Of a DNA stretch of 37,537 nucleotides, positions 15,954 through 23,712 are shown piece after piece. Within the stretch, counting starts at the first letter, position 1, and every line of letters begins with the position of its first letter. Made by a program: the position numbers and the translations under genes. The notes under the pieces were generated by a model. That model searched no databases and was not told the origin of the DNA. It was given only the letters and a program-made list of their open reading frames with translations. Origin of the DNA: Streptacidiphilus carbonis (GTDB lineage Bacteria > Actinomycetota > Actinomycetes > Streptomycetales > Streptomycetaceae); the NCBI RefSeq assembly GCF_000787775.1, contig NZ_BBPM01000009.1:22653-60189 (forward strand), in the 5' to 3' direction.

Positions 15954-16388
15954 TCAGGGTGTGGCGGGGCGGATCAGGCGGTCGTCGGGGATGACGGCGA
16001 CGCCGACGATCTCGATCAGGGCTTCGGGCTGCCAGAGGGCGGTGGTGCCGATGCCCGCCATGGCGGGGTAGACCGGACCGGCGAGTTCGCGCCAGGCCCT
16101 GCCGATCTCCTTGCCGTGGGCCTGGTAGTCGGGGATGTCGGTCAGGTAGATGGTGATGCTCACCAGGTCCGCAGGGACCCCTCCGGCCGTTGCGAGGGTG
16201 GTGAGGACATTGCCGAAGGCCTGCCGGAACTGCTCGACGATGCCGCCCGGGACGATCTTCATGTCCTGGTCGAGGGCCGTCTGGCCGCCCAGGTGGAGGG
16301 TGTTGCCGCTGAGCGTTCCGTGGGAGTAGCCGCTGGGCGTGGGCAGGGACGCCGGGTTGATCGGGATGGGTGTGGAGTCGGTCGTCAT
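15954..16388 (-). CDS. RidA/YjgF family protein lacking the catalytic Arg
   Basis: A 144-residue trimer-forming YjgF/RidA-fold protein (HLGGQTALD near 32-40, ITIYLTDIPDY at 78-88, EALIEIVGVAVI at 122-133). Classical RidA enzymes hydrolyse reactive enamines/imines using an arginine in P-A-R; here that position is Met110 (YPAMAGIG), so standard imine deaminase activity is doubtful and it fits the uncharacterised Rid subgroups better. Glu126 of the conserved VEI segment is kept. It is divergent from the aryl-CoA operon with a 90-bp shared promoter. A TAGCGT -10 sits 6 nt before the ATG and there is no ribosome binding site, suggesting a leaderless mRNA. A role on an enamine intermediate of that pathway is an inference. 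Confidence 0.87.
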   Translation of the reverse strand: MTTDSTPIPINPASLPTPSGYSHGTLSGNTLHLGGQTALDQDMKIVPGGIVEQFRQAFGNVLTTLATAGGVPADLVSITIYLTDIPDYQAHGKEIGRAWRELAGPVYPAMAGIGTTALWQPEALIEIVGVAVIPDDRLIRPATP

Positions 16389-16407
16389 GCCGCCACGCTA
16401 GCAGCTA

Positions 16408-16438
16408 TTGACAGATCTGTGACGGTCGGCGGAATAAT
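16408..16438 (+). promoter_or_regulatory. Candidate promoter of the aryl-CoA operon
   Basis: A perfect -35 TTGACA (16408-16413) is followed by AATAAT (16433-16438), with a longer than usual 19-nt spacer. On the other strand TAGCGT (16395-16400) could be the -10 of the divergent RidA-like gene. Both would flank the palindrome at 16409-16422. Confidence 0.4.
16409..16422. promoter_or_regulatory. Palindrome, candidate PaaX operator
   Basis: TGACAGATCTGTGA contains the perfect 10-bp palindrome ACAGATCTGT. It overlaps the -35 of the catabolic operon and the promoter spacer of the divergent RidA-like gene. The operon ends with a PaaX-family repressor gene, the obvious candidate to bind here. It is not the E. 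coli PaaX consensus. Confidence 0.4.
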
Positions 16439-16478
16439 GAAATAAGCACTGAGGGACAAGCAGGAAAGAAGAGGGCCG

Positions 16479-17312
16479 ATGCGCTTCGCGACTGTCTCGG
16501 GCACGACCGGGACCACCACCGCTGCGGTGCTCGACGGGGAGGGCTGGCGGGCGCTTCCGGCCGCCGACCTGTCGGCGCTGCTGGCCTCCGTGCCGCCGGC
16601 GGAGGTGGCCGCGACGGCGGCCCGGGCCGGTGCGGCCGTCGGCGGCGCCGTTCCGGTGCTGCCGCTGCCGGCTCCCGGCAAGGTGATCTGCTGCGGGCTG
16701 AACTACGGCGAGCACATCCGGGAGACCGGGCGCGAGCTGCCGGCCCACCCGACGCTGTTCACCAAGTACGCGGACACGCTGGTCGGCCCCGAGGCCGACA
16801 TCGTGCTGCCCGCCGGACTCGGCCTGCAGGTCGACTGGGAGGCCGAGCTCGCCGTCGTGGTCGGCACGACCCTGCGGCGCGCCGACCGGGCCACCGCACT
16901 GGCCGGAATCGCCGGCTACACCGTGGCCAACGACATCTCGGTGCGCGACTGGCAGTACCGGACCCTGGAGTGGTTCCAGGGCAAGGCCTGGGACCGGTCC
17001 ACCCCGGTCGGCCCGGTCGTGGTGACCCCGGACGAGATCGACCCCGTCGACGGCGTGGAGGTGGTCTGCCGGGTCAACGGCGAAGAGGTGCAGCGCGACA
17101 GCACCAGGACCCTGGTCTTCGACCCGGCCGAACTGCTCGCCTACATCTCGACGTTCACCGTGCTGCGCCCCGGCGACCTGGTGCTGACCGGCACGCCCGG
17201 CGGTGTGGGCGTGGCCCGCGACCCGCAGCGCTTCCTCGCCGACGGCGATGTCGTGGAGACCGAGATCCCCGGCATCGGCACCCTGCGCAACACCGTGCGC
17301 TTCACCGCCTGA
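16479..17312 (+). CDS. Fumarylacetoacetate hydrolase (FAH) family C-C hydrolase
   Basis: A 277-residue enzyme of the FAH superfamily, which hydrolyses or isomerises ring-opened dioxo acids with a divalent metal. Typical features are CCGLNYGEHIRETG (71-84, His79), FTKYADTLVGPEADIVLP (94-111), the metal ligands Glu121 and Glu123 in DWEAELAVVVG, Asp152 in ANDISVRDWQ, and late LVLTGTPGGVG. Length fits fumarylpyruvate, acylpyruvate and 2-oxohept-3-ene-dioate hydrolases; the substrate cannot be told from motifs. It is first in an operon with a cupin, a thioesterase, an aryl-CoA ligase and a fused aryl-CoA oxygenase/reductase. Its position suggests hydrolysis of the ring-cleavage or beta-diketone product. 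RBS AAGAGG precedes the ATG. Confidence 0.9.
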   Translation: MRFATVSGTTGTTTAAVLDGEGWRALPAADLSALLASVPPAEVAATAARAGAAVGGAVPVLPLPAPGKVICCGLNYGEHIRETGRELPAHPTLFTKYADTLVGPEADIVLPAGLGLQVDWEAELAVVVGTTLRRADRATALAGIAGYTVANDISVRDWQYRTLEWFQGKAWDRSTPVGPVVVTPDEIDPVDGVEVVCRVNGEEVQRDSTRTLVFDPAELLAYISTFTVLRPGDLVLTGTPGGVGVARDPQRFLADGDVVETEIPGIGTLRNTVRFTA

Positions 17313-17379
17313 CCCCGCCGACACCCCGACCCTGCCAACCCTCCGACCCAGACCCCTCCCGAGCGGCGAAGGAGCCACT

Positions 17380-17865
17380 ATGGAGCCCGACTTCAGCAAG
17401 TACGTCCTTGAGGGCGACAACTCGGTGTACGCCAACGCGAGCGGCCTGGTGGTGCCGGTGGTCACCCGGGCCGGCGCCGAGCCGGGGAACACCGGCCAGT
17501 CCGACGGCGCGGTCCGGATCTCCGGGGTGGGCCCGCAGCACACCCCGGCCAGGCGGATCTGGTTCGGCAAGGTCAGCAACGAGGCCGGCTACCGCTCGGT
17601 GCCGCACCACCACGGCGAGGCCGAGACCGGCGGCTATGTGCTGTCCGGCCGGGCCCGGATCTACTTCGGCGAGCGGTTCGCGGACTACATCGACATGGCC
17701 GAGGGCGACTGGGTGTTCGTACCGCCCTTCATGCCGCACGTCGAGTGCAACCTGGACCGCAACCACCCGCTGACCTGGATGACGACCCGCACCCCGGAGA
17801 ACATCGTGGTCAACCTCCCCCAGGTCGCCGACACCGACCTGCGCGACTGGACGGAGCGGAACTGA
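17380..17865 (+). CDS. Single-domain cupin protein (possible dioxygenase)
   Basis: A 161-residue single cupin. Motif 1 gives His76, His78 and Glu82 (VPHHHGEAETGG) and motif 2 gives His120 (VPPFMPHVECN), so all four usual metal ligands are present; the motif 2 glycine is Phe. This fits a metal-dependent enzyme rather than a plain binding protein. In this operon it could be a ring-cleaving dioxygenase acting on a hydroxylated aminobenzoate or gentisate-like compound, but it is much shorter than two-domain gentisate dioxygenases and I cannot assign a substrate. The start has GAAGGAG 6 nt upstream. TGATG overlap with the thioesterase gene couples translation. Confidence 0.85.
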   Translation: MEPDFSKYVLEGDNSVYANASGLVVPVVTRAGAEPGNTGQSDGAVRISGVGPQHTPARRIWFGKVSNEAGYRSVPHHHGEAETGGYVLSGRARIYFGERFADYIDMAEGDWVFVPPFMPHVECNLDRNHPLTWMTTRTPENIVVNLPQVADTDLRDWTERN

Positions 17866-18797
17866 TGACCGAGCCCACCTCCGAGGTGTTCACCGCCGCC
17901 GTCACGCTCACCCCCGCCGAGGCCGAGCACTTCGACCTCGCCTTCACCGCCGTCACCCAGCCCTGCCCGTGGCCCAAGGCGTACGGGGGAGACCTGGTGG
18001 CCCAGGCCGCGGCGGCCGCGATGCGCTCCGTCGCCGACGGCAAGACCCTGCACTCGATGCACTCCTACTTCATGCGCCCGGCCGACATCGGTGCCGAGGT
18101 CCGCTACGAGGTGGAGCTGCTGCGGGACGGCCGCGGCTACTCGACCCGCCAGGTGCGCGGCTACCAGAACGGCAAGCCGGTCTACGTCTGCCTGGCCAAC
18201 TTCGCCGCCGGGGAGCCGGGCGCCTCCCACAGCGACGCCCCGCCGCACTGGGCGGGTCCCGCGGAGCTCACGCCCCCGGAGAAGCTGCCCAGTTCCGCGG
18301 AGTACCTGGCGGACCGCAGCGGCGGGACGATGACCGAGGAGTCCAAGGCGTACTGGTCCGGTGGCCGCGGCTTCGACATGCGTCATCTGCCGGGCCCGGT
18401 CTACCTGGCCGTCGAGGGCGAGCGGGTGCCCCACCAGGCGCTCTGGGTCAAGCCGTTCGACACCCTGCGGCCGGTCGACGGGCTCAGCGACAGCCGGCGT
18501 GACCTGGCCGCCCTCGCCTATGTGTGCGACTACACCATCCTGGAGCCGCTGCTGCGGGTCCTCGACCTGCCCTGGGCGCGGGAGGGCCTGGTCACCGCCA
18601 GCCTGGACCACGCGATGTGGTTCCACCGCGCACCGGCGCCCGGCACGGCCGACGGCTGGCTGCTCTACGCCCAGCAGGCCGTCGCCGCCGACTCGGGCCG
18701 CGGCGCCGCGATCGGACGGTTCTTCACCCCGGACGGCGCCCATCTGGCCACCGTCGTCCAGGAAGGGATGATCCGCGACCTGGAGGGGGGCCACTGA
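17865..18797 (+). CDS. Acyl-CoA thioesterase, TesB-like double hotdog
   Basis: A 310-residue double-hotdog thioesterase related to TesB/acyl-CoA thioesterase II. The N-terminal hotdog contains AYGGDLVAQAAAAAM and LHSMHSYFMRPADIG; the C-terminal hotdog contains SLDHAMWFH (catalytic-type Asp), GRGAAIGRFF and VVQEGMIR (catalytic-type Gln). In this operon it probably removes CoA from an aromatic or ring-opened acyl-CoA. This would parallel conversion of gentisyl-CoA to gentisate in the salicylyl-CoA route of Streptomyces sp. WA46. Both ends overlap neighbours by TGATG junctions. Confidence 0.88.
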   Translation: MTEPTSEVFTAAVTLTPAEAEHFDLAFTAVTQPCPWPKAYGGDLVAQAAAAAMRSVADGKTLHSMHSYFMRPADIGAEVRYEVELLRDGRGYSTRQVRGYQNGKPVYVCLANFAAGEPGASHSDAPPHWAGPAELTPPEKLPSSAEYLADRSGGTMTEESKAYWSGGRGFDMRHLPGPVYLAVEGERVPHQALWVKPFDTLRPVDGLSDSRRDLAALAYVCDYTILEPLLRVLDLPWAREGLVTASLDHAMWFHRAPAPGTADGWLLYAQQAVAADSGRGAAIGRFFTPDGAHLATVVQEGMIRDLEGGH

Positions 18798-20467
18798 TGA
18801 CACAGCGACAGCCGCAGTCAAAGCCGCAGCCACTGGCACTGACTCGTTCCGGACACACCGACACCTTCGCCCGCGACCACCTGCCGCCCGCCGGGCAGTG
18901 GCCGGTGCTGGAGTTCAGCACCGAGCAACTCCAGTACCCGGAGCGGCTCAACGCCGCCACCGAGCTGATCGACGTGCCCACGGCGGCCTTCGGCCCGAAC
19001 CGCCCCGCGCTGCGCACCCCCGACGGCGAGGTCTGGACCTACGGCGAGCTGCAGCGGCGGGTCAACCAGATCGCCCAGGTGCTCACCGAGGACCTGGGCC
19101 TGGTGCCCGGCAACCGGGTGCTGCTGCGCTCCCCGAACACCCCCTGGACCGTGGCCGCCTGGCTGGCGACGGTCAAGGCCGGCGGCATCGTGGTCACCAC
19201 CATGGCCGCGCTGCGGGCCGGCGAACTGGCGCCGGTCGTGGCGAAGACCCGGCCCGTGGTCGCGCTGGTGGACCACCGCTGCCTCGACGACATGGCCGTC
19301 CTCACCGACACCGTCGCACCGGACCTGGTGGTCGTGTCCCACGGCGGTGACACGGCCGACGACCTCAGCCGCCGGGTCGAGCTCAAGTCGGGGGAGTTCA
19401 CCGCGGCCGACACCGCGGCGGACGACGTCGCGCTGTTCGGGCCGACCTCGGGCAGCACCGGCGTCCCGAAGATCACCACCCACTTCCACCGCGACCTGCT
19501 GTCGATCGACAACACCTTCGCCCGGAACCTGCTCGGGCTGGTCCCCGACGACCTGGTGGCCTGCACCGCGCCGATCGCCTTCACCTTCGGCCTCGGCATG
19601 CTGGTGGTCTTCCCGCTGCGGGCCGGGGCCTGCGCCTTCCTCACCGAGGCGGTGCCGCCGACGCGGCTCGCCGAGCTGGTGGCCGAGCACGGCGTGACGG
19701 TCCTGGCGACCGCGCCCACGGCGTACCGGCAGATCCTCACCTCCGGCGGGGTCCGGCAGCTCGCCGGGCTGCGCGCCGCCGTCAGCGCGGGGGAGCACAT
19801 CTCGCCCGACGTCTGGAACCAGCTGCGCGACCAGCTCGGCCTGCGGGTCATCGACGGGATCGGCGCCACCGAGCTGCTGCACATCTTCATCTCCGCGGCC
19901 GGCGACGACATCCGCCCCGGGGCGACCGGACGGCCGGTCCCCGGCTACCGCGCCGCGATCCTGGACCCGGACGGCAAGGAGCTCGGACCCGGCGTCGAGG
20001 GCTGGCTCGGGGTGATCGGCCCGGTCGGCTGCCGCTACCTGGACGACGAGCGGCAGGAGAACTACGTCCTCAACGGCTGGAACATCACCAGCGACATCTT
20101 CCTCCGGGACGAGGACGGCTACTTCTGGTACCGCTCGCGCAACGACAGCATGATCGTGTCCTCCGGCTACAACATCGCCGGACCCGAGGTCGAGGCGGCG
20201 ATCGACACCCATCCGGACGTCCTGGAGTCGGCGGTGGTCGCCGCACCCGATCCGGTGCGCGGCTCGGTGGTGTGCGCGTTCGTGGTGCTGCGCGAGGGCG
20301 TGGCCGGGGACCCGGCGAAGGCCAAGGAGATCCAGGACCACGTCAAGCGGCAGATCGCGCCGTACAAGTACCCGCGCGTGGTGCGCTTCACCGGTTCGCT
20401 GCCGCGCAACACCAGCGGCAAGCTGCAGCACTTCAAGCTCCGTCAGCAAGTGGAGGTACAGCCATGA
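18797..20467 (+). CDS. Aryl-CoA ligase (2-aminobenzoate/benzoate-CoA ligase type)
   Basis: A 556-residue ANL-family acid-CoA ligase that activates a carboxylate through an acyl-AMP. The P-loop TSGSTGVPK is at 217-225, the A5 motif reads GIGATELLHIF, the hinge region reads YRSRNDSMIVSSGYNI, and the catalytic lysine of the C-terminal domain is Lys542 (NTSGKLQHF). The overall pattern (ATELLHIFIS, SGYNIAGPEVE) is that of 2-aminobenzoate- and benzoate-CoA ligases. The downstream gene is a 2-aminobenzoyl-CoA/salicylyl-CoA type oxygenase, so the substrate is probably anthranilate, salicylate or a near relative. The ATG overlaps the thioesterase stop; the end overlaps the next ATG by 4 nt. Confidence 0.9.
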   Translation: MTQRQPQSKPQPLALTRSGHTDTFARDHLPPAGQWPVLEFSTEQLQYPERLNAATELIDVPTAAFGPNRPALRTPDGEVWTYGELQRRVNQIAQVLTEDLGLVPGNRVLLRSPNTPWTVAAWLATVKAGGIVVTTMAALRAGELAPVVAKTRPVVALVDHRCLDDMAVLTDTVAPDLVVVSHGGDTADDLSRRVELKSGEFTAADTAADDVALFGPTSGSTGVPKITTHFHRDLLSIDNTFARNLLGLVPDDLVACTAPIAFTFGLGMLVVFPLRAGACAFLTEAVPPTRLAELVAEHGVTVLATAPTAYRQILTSGGVRQLAGLRAAVSAGEHISPDVWNQLRDQLGLRVIDGIGATELLHIFISAAGDDIRPGATGRPVPGYRAAILDPDGKELGPGVEGWLGVIGPVGCRYLDDERQENYVLNGWNITSDIFLRDEDGYFWYRSRNDSMIVSSGYNIAGPEVEAAIDTHPDVLESAVVAAPDPVRGSVVCAFVVLREGVAGDPAKAKEIQDHVKRQIAPYKYPRVVRFTGSLPRNTSGKLQHFKLRQQVEVQP

Positions 20468-22854
20468 GGATCGCCATCGCCGGGGGCGGGCCGGGCGGCC
20501 TCTACTTCGCCGCCCTGATGGCCCAGTTGGACCCGGCGCACGAGGTCACCGTCTGGGAGCGCAACGCGCCCGACGACACCTTCGGCTTCGGCGTGGTCTT
20601 CTCCGACGAGACCCTCGGCGGCATCGACAATGCCGACGAGGTGGTCCACGCCCGGATGGAGCGCGGGTTCGCCCGCTGGACCGACATCGACATCGAGTTC
20701 GGCGGCCACCGGTTCAGCGTCGGCGGCCAGGGGTTCGCCGCGATGAGCCGCAAGGAGCTGCTGCGGATCCTGCAGGAGCGGGCCGCCGAGCTCGGCGTCA
20801 CCGTCCACTACCGGACCGCGGCGCCGGACGTGGACCAGCTGAGGGACCGGTACGACCTGGTGCTCGCCGCCGACGGGCTCAACTCCGCGATCCGGACCAA
20901 GCACGCGGACGTCTTCGAGCCGTCGCTGGACCGGCGCCGCAACAAGTACATCTGGCTGGGCACCGACCTGGTCTTCGAGGCCTTCCAGTTCTTCGTCAAG
21001 CAGACGGAGTGGGGCACCATGCAGATCCACGGCTACCCGTACTCCGACACCGGTTCGACCTTCATCGTGGAGATGCACGAGGACGTCTGGCGGCGGGCCG
21101 GCTTCGACCGGACCGAGGAGCAGGCGCTGCCGCCCGGCGTCTCCGACGAGTACGCGGTCGCCAGGATCGCTGAGATCTTCGCCGCGGAGCTGAAGGGCCA
21201 TCAGGTCCTCAGTAACAACTCCAAGTGGCTCAACTTCACCACGGTCCGCAATGAGCACTGGTACGACGGCAATGTGGTGCTGCTGGGCGACGCGGCCCAC
21301 ACCGCGCACTTCTCCATCGGCTCGGGCACCAAGCTCGCCATGGAGGACGCCCTGGCGCTGGCCGCCTGCCTGCACGAGCAGCCCACGGTGGCCGAGGCGC
21401 TGGCGGCCTACCAGGCCGAGCGCAAGCCGGTGGTGGAGTCGACCCAGCGGGCGGCGCAGGCCTCGCTGGAGTGGTTCGAGAACATCGGCATGTACGCGGA
21501 CCAGGACCCCGCGCAGTTCGCCTTCAACCTGCTCACCCGCTCGCGCCGGATCACCTTCGAGAACCTGCGCGAGCGCGATCCGGGGTTCGCCGCGCTGATG
21601 GAGGCCGAGTTCGCCCGGCAGCAGGGGGTTCCCGCGGAAGCCGCTGCCGCCGGGGGGACCGCCCCGGCGATGTTCCAGCCGGTGCGGATCGGCGCGCTGG
21701 AGCTGAAGAACCGCGTCATCGTCTCCCCGATGGACATGTACTGCTCGGTGGACGGCGTCCCCGGCGACTTCCACCTGGTGCACCTGGGCTCCAAGTCACT
21801 GGGCGGGGCCGGGCTGGTGATGAGCGAGATGGTCTGCGTGTCGCCCGAGGGCCGGATCACCCCGGGCTGCCCGGGGCTGTGGACCGACGAGCAGGGTGAG
21901 GCGTGGCGCCGGGTCACCGACTTCGTGCACCGGAACAGCACCGGGAAGATCGGCCTGCAGCTGGGCCACTCCGGACGCAAGGGCTCGACCAGGCTGATGT
22001 GGGAGGGCATGGACCAGCCGCTGGAGACGGGCAACTGGGAGGTGATCGCACCGTCCGCGATCCCCTACGGCAGCGGCTGCCATGTGCCGCGCGAGGCGAC
22101 CCGGGCCGACCTGGACCAGGTGGTGGCCGACTTCGCTGCCGCGGCGAAGCGCGCGGTGCGCGCCGGGTTCGACCTGGTCGAGGTGCACGCGGCGCACGGC
22201 TACCTGCTGTCGTCCTTCCTCTCGCCGGTCGCCAACGAGCGCACCGACGCGTACGGGGGCCCGCTGGAGAACCGGCTGCGGTTCCCGCTGGAGGTCTTCG
22301 ACGCGGTGCGGCGGGCCGTCCCGGCCGCGATCCCGGTGACCGTCCGGATCTCGGCCACCGACTGGGTGCCGGACGGCAACACCGAGCACGACGCCGTGGA
22401 GATCGCCCGGGCCTTCATCGAGCACGGCGCCGCCGCCATCGACGTCTCCTCGGGCCAGGTCACCCAGGAGGAGAAGCCGGCCTTCGGCCGCTCCTACCAG
22501 ACCCCGTTCGCCGACCGGATCCGGCACCGGGTGGCCGGGCCGGCCGGGGTGCCGGTGATCGCGGTCGGCGCCATCTCCTCCTACGACGACGTGAACTCGA
22601 TCCTGCTCGCGGGGCGCGCGGACCTGTGCGCGCTGGGCCGCACCCACCTCTACAACCCGCAGTGGACCCTGCAGGCCGCGGCCGAGCAGGAGTACCGGGG
22701 GGCGGGGGCGGAGTGGCCGGTGCAGTGGGAGGCCGGCCGCCGCAGGCCGCCGTCCGCCCGCACCGACAAGGTGCCGCCGCGGCTGTCGCTGCTGCGGGAA
22801 GGGACCGGGGGAGCGGTGCACCAGCGCTGGACGCCTGTTCGGCATACTGCCTGA
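20464..22854 (+). CDS. Fused aryl-CoA flavin monooxygenase/OYE reductase (ACMR-like)
   Basis: A 796-residue two-enzyme fusion. Residues 1 to about 385 are an FAD monooxygenase (GGGPGG at 7-12, VLAADGLNSAIR, GDAAHTAHFSIGSG from 275), related to salicylyl-CoA 5-hydroxylase. After an Ala-rich linker, residues from about 403 (MFQPVRIGALELKNRVIVSP) to about 770 are an FMN-binding Old Yellow Enzyme-type reductase (LQLGHSGRKG, HAAHGYLLSSFLSP). This order is that of 2-aminobenzoyl-CoA monooxygenase/reductase of Azoarcus evansii, which hydroxylates and then partly reduces the ring of aminobenzoyl-CoA. Similar proteins are often annotated as bifunctional salicylyl-CoA 5-hydroxylase/oxidoreductase. The start has GGAGG 7 nt upstream and overlaps the ligase stop. 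It is the key enzyme of this island. Confidence 0.92.
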   Translation: MRIAIAGGGPGGLYFAALMAQLDPAHEVTVWERNAPDDTFGFGVVFSDETLGGIDNADEVVHARMERGFARWTDIDIEFGGHRFSVGGQGFAAMSRKELLRILQERAAELGVTVHYRTAAPDVDQLRDRYDLVLAADGLNSAIRTKHADVFEPSLDRRRNKYIWLGTDLVFEAFQFFVKQTEWGTMQIHGYPYSDTGSTFIVEMHEDVWRRAGFDRTEEQALPPGVSDEYAVARIAEIFAAELKGHQVLSNNSKWLNFTTVRNEHWYDGNVVLLGDAAHTAHFSIGSGTKLAMEDALALAACLHEQPTVAEALAAYQAERKPVVESTQRAAQASLEWFENIGMYADQDPAQFAFNLLTRSRRITFENLRERDPGFAALMEAEFARQQGVPAEAAAAGGTAPAMFQPVRIGALELKNRVIVSPMDMYCSVDGVPGDFHLVHLGSKSLGGAGLVMSEMVCVSPEGRITPGCPGLWTDEQGEAWRRVTDFVHRNSTGKIGLQLGHSGRKGSTRLMWEGMDQPLETGNWEVIAPSAIPYGSGCHVPREATRADLDQVVADFAAAAKRAVRAGFDLVEVHAAHGYLLSSFLSPVANERTDAYGGPLENRLRFPLEVFDAVRRAVPAAIPVTVRISATDWVPDGNTEHDAVEIARAFIEHGAAAIDVSSGQVTQEEKPAFGRSYQTPFADRIRHRVAGPAGVPVIAVGAISSYDDVNSILLAGRADLCALGRTHLYNPQWTLQAAAEQEYRGAGAEWPVQWEAGRRRPPSARTDKVPPRLSLLREGTGGAVHQRWTPVRHTA

Positions 22855-22855
22855 G

Positions 22856-23707
22856 ATGAACGAGACCAAGGCCGACCGGCCTCCCGCGGCTGCGACCGCC
22901 TCCCGGACCGTGCTGGTGAGCTTCCTCGGTGCCACGGTGCGCAAGATGGGCAACTGGATGCCGATCGCGGGAACGGTGGCGCTGCTGGCCCAGTCAGGCC
23001 TGGACACCTCCAGCGTCCGCACGGCGGTGTTCCGGCTGAAGAAGCGCGGCTGGCTGGAGTCGGAGACCCGCGCGGGCATGCGCGGCTACTCGCTGACGCC
23101 GGCCGCGCTGGACGCCCTCGCCGTCGGCGACGAGGTGATCTGGCACGCCCGGCAGCCGGCAGACCTCGGCGACGGCTGGTGCCTGGTGAACTTCTCGGTG
23201 CCCGAGTCCGCCCGGGCGATGCGGCACCAGCTGACCGCGCACCTGACCTCGCTCGGCTTCGGCAACATCGGCTCGGCGGTGTGGATCGCCCCCGCCAGGA
23301 TGCTCCCGGCCGCCCAGCGTGCCATCGCCGAGCTGGACCTGACCCGGTACTGCGCCGTCTTCGTAGGCGACTACGCGGCCGGGCAGGAGCTCACCACCAT
23401 GGTCCGCAACGGCTGGGACCTGGACGGGATCGACCGCCGCTACCGGGAGTTCATCGAGGACTACCGCGACGAGGCCGACCGGCTGGCCGGCTCCGACGTG
23501 ATCGGCGGGCAGCACGCCTTCACCACCTACCTCGCGGTGATCGACCGCTGGCGCAAGCTCCCGTTCCGCGACCCGGGCCTGCCGAGTGAGGTGCTCACCG
23601 CAGACTGGAGCGGCCCGGCCGCCGTCCAGCTCTTCGAACGCCTGGTCACCATGCTGGAGGGCCGGGCCCTGGCCCACGCCGCCCCGTACTGGTCGGCGCA
23701 GCCGTAG
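22856..23707 (+). CDS. PaaX-family transcriptional repressor
   Basis: A 283-residue PaaX-type regulator: an N-terminal winged helix (about 15-85, with SSVRTAVFRLKKRGWLES as recognition region) followed by the PaaX domain (GWCLVNFSVPES, GSAVWIAPARM) and its C-terminal part (YREFIEDYRDEAD, FTTYLAVIDRWRKLPFRDPGLP). PaaX regulators sense aryl-CoA thioesters such as phenylacetyl-CoA. The gene starts one base after the stop of the oxygenase gene, so it is operonic, and it probably responds to the first CoA thioester of the pathway. A likely operator is at 16409-16422. It ends 5 bp from a convergent permease gene. Confidence 0.9.
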   Translation: MNETKADRPPAAATASRTVLVSFLGATVRKMGNWMPIAGTVALLAQSGLDTSSVRTAVFRLKKRGWLESETRAGMRGYSLTPAALDALAVGDEVIWHARQPADLGDGWCLVNFSVPESARAMRHQLTAHLTSLGFGNIGSAVWIAPARMLPAAQRAIAELDLTRYCAVFVGDYAAGQELTTMVRNGWDLDGIDRRYREFIEDYRDEADRLAGSDVIGGQHAFTTYLAVIDRWRKLPFRDPGLPSEVLTADWSGPAAVQLFERLVTMLEGRALAHAAPYWSAQP

Positions 23708-23712
23708 GCGGG

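Noticed and set aside
17380-17865. Calling the cupin gentisate 1,2-dioxygenase
   Set aside because: The operon logic invites it, but the protein has one cupin domain of 161 residues whereas gentisate dioxygenases have two in about 340 residues.
18818-20449. 543-codon minus-strand frame antisense to the CoA ligase
   Set aside because: Low-complexity Val/Asp/Gly-rich product; the ligase on the opposite strand has all ANL motifs.
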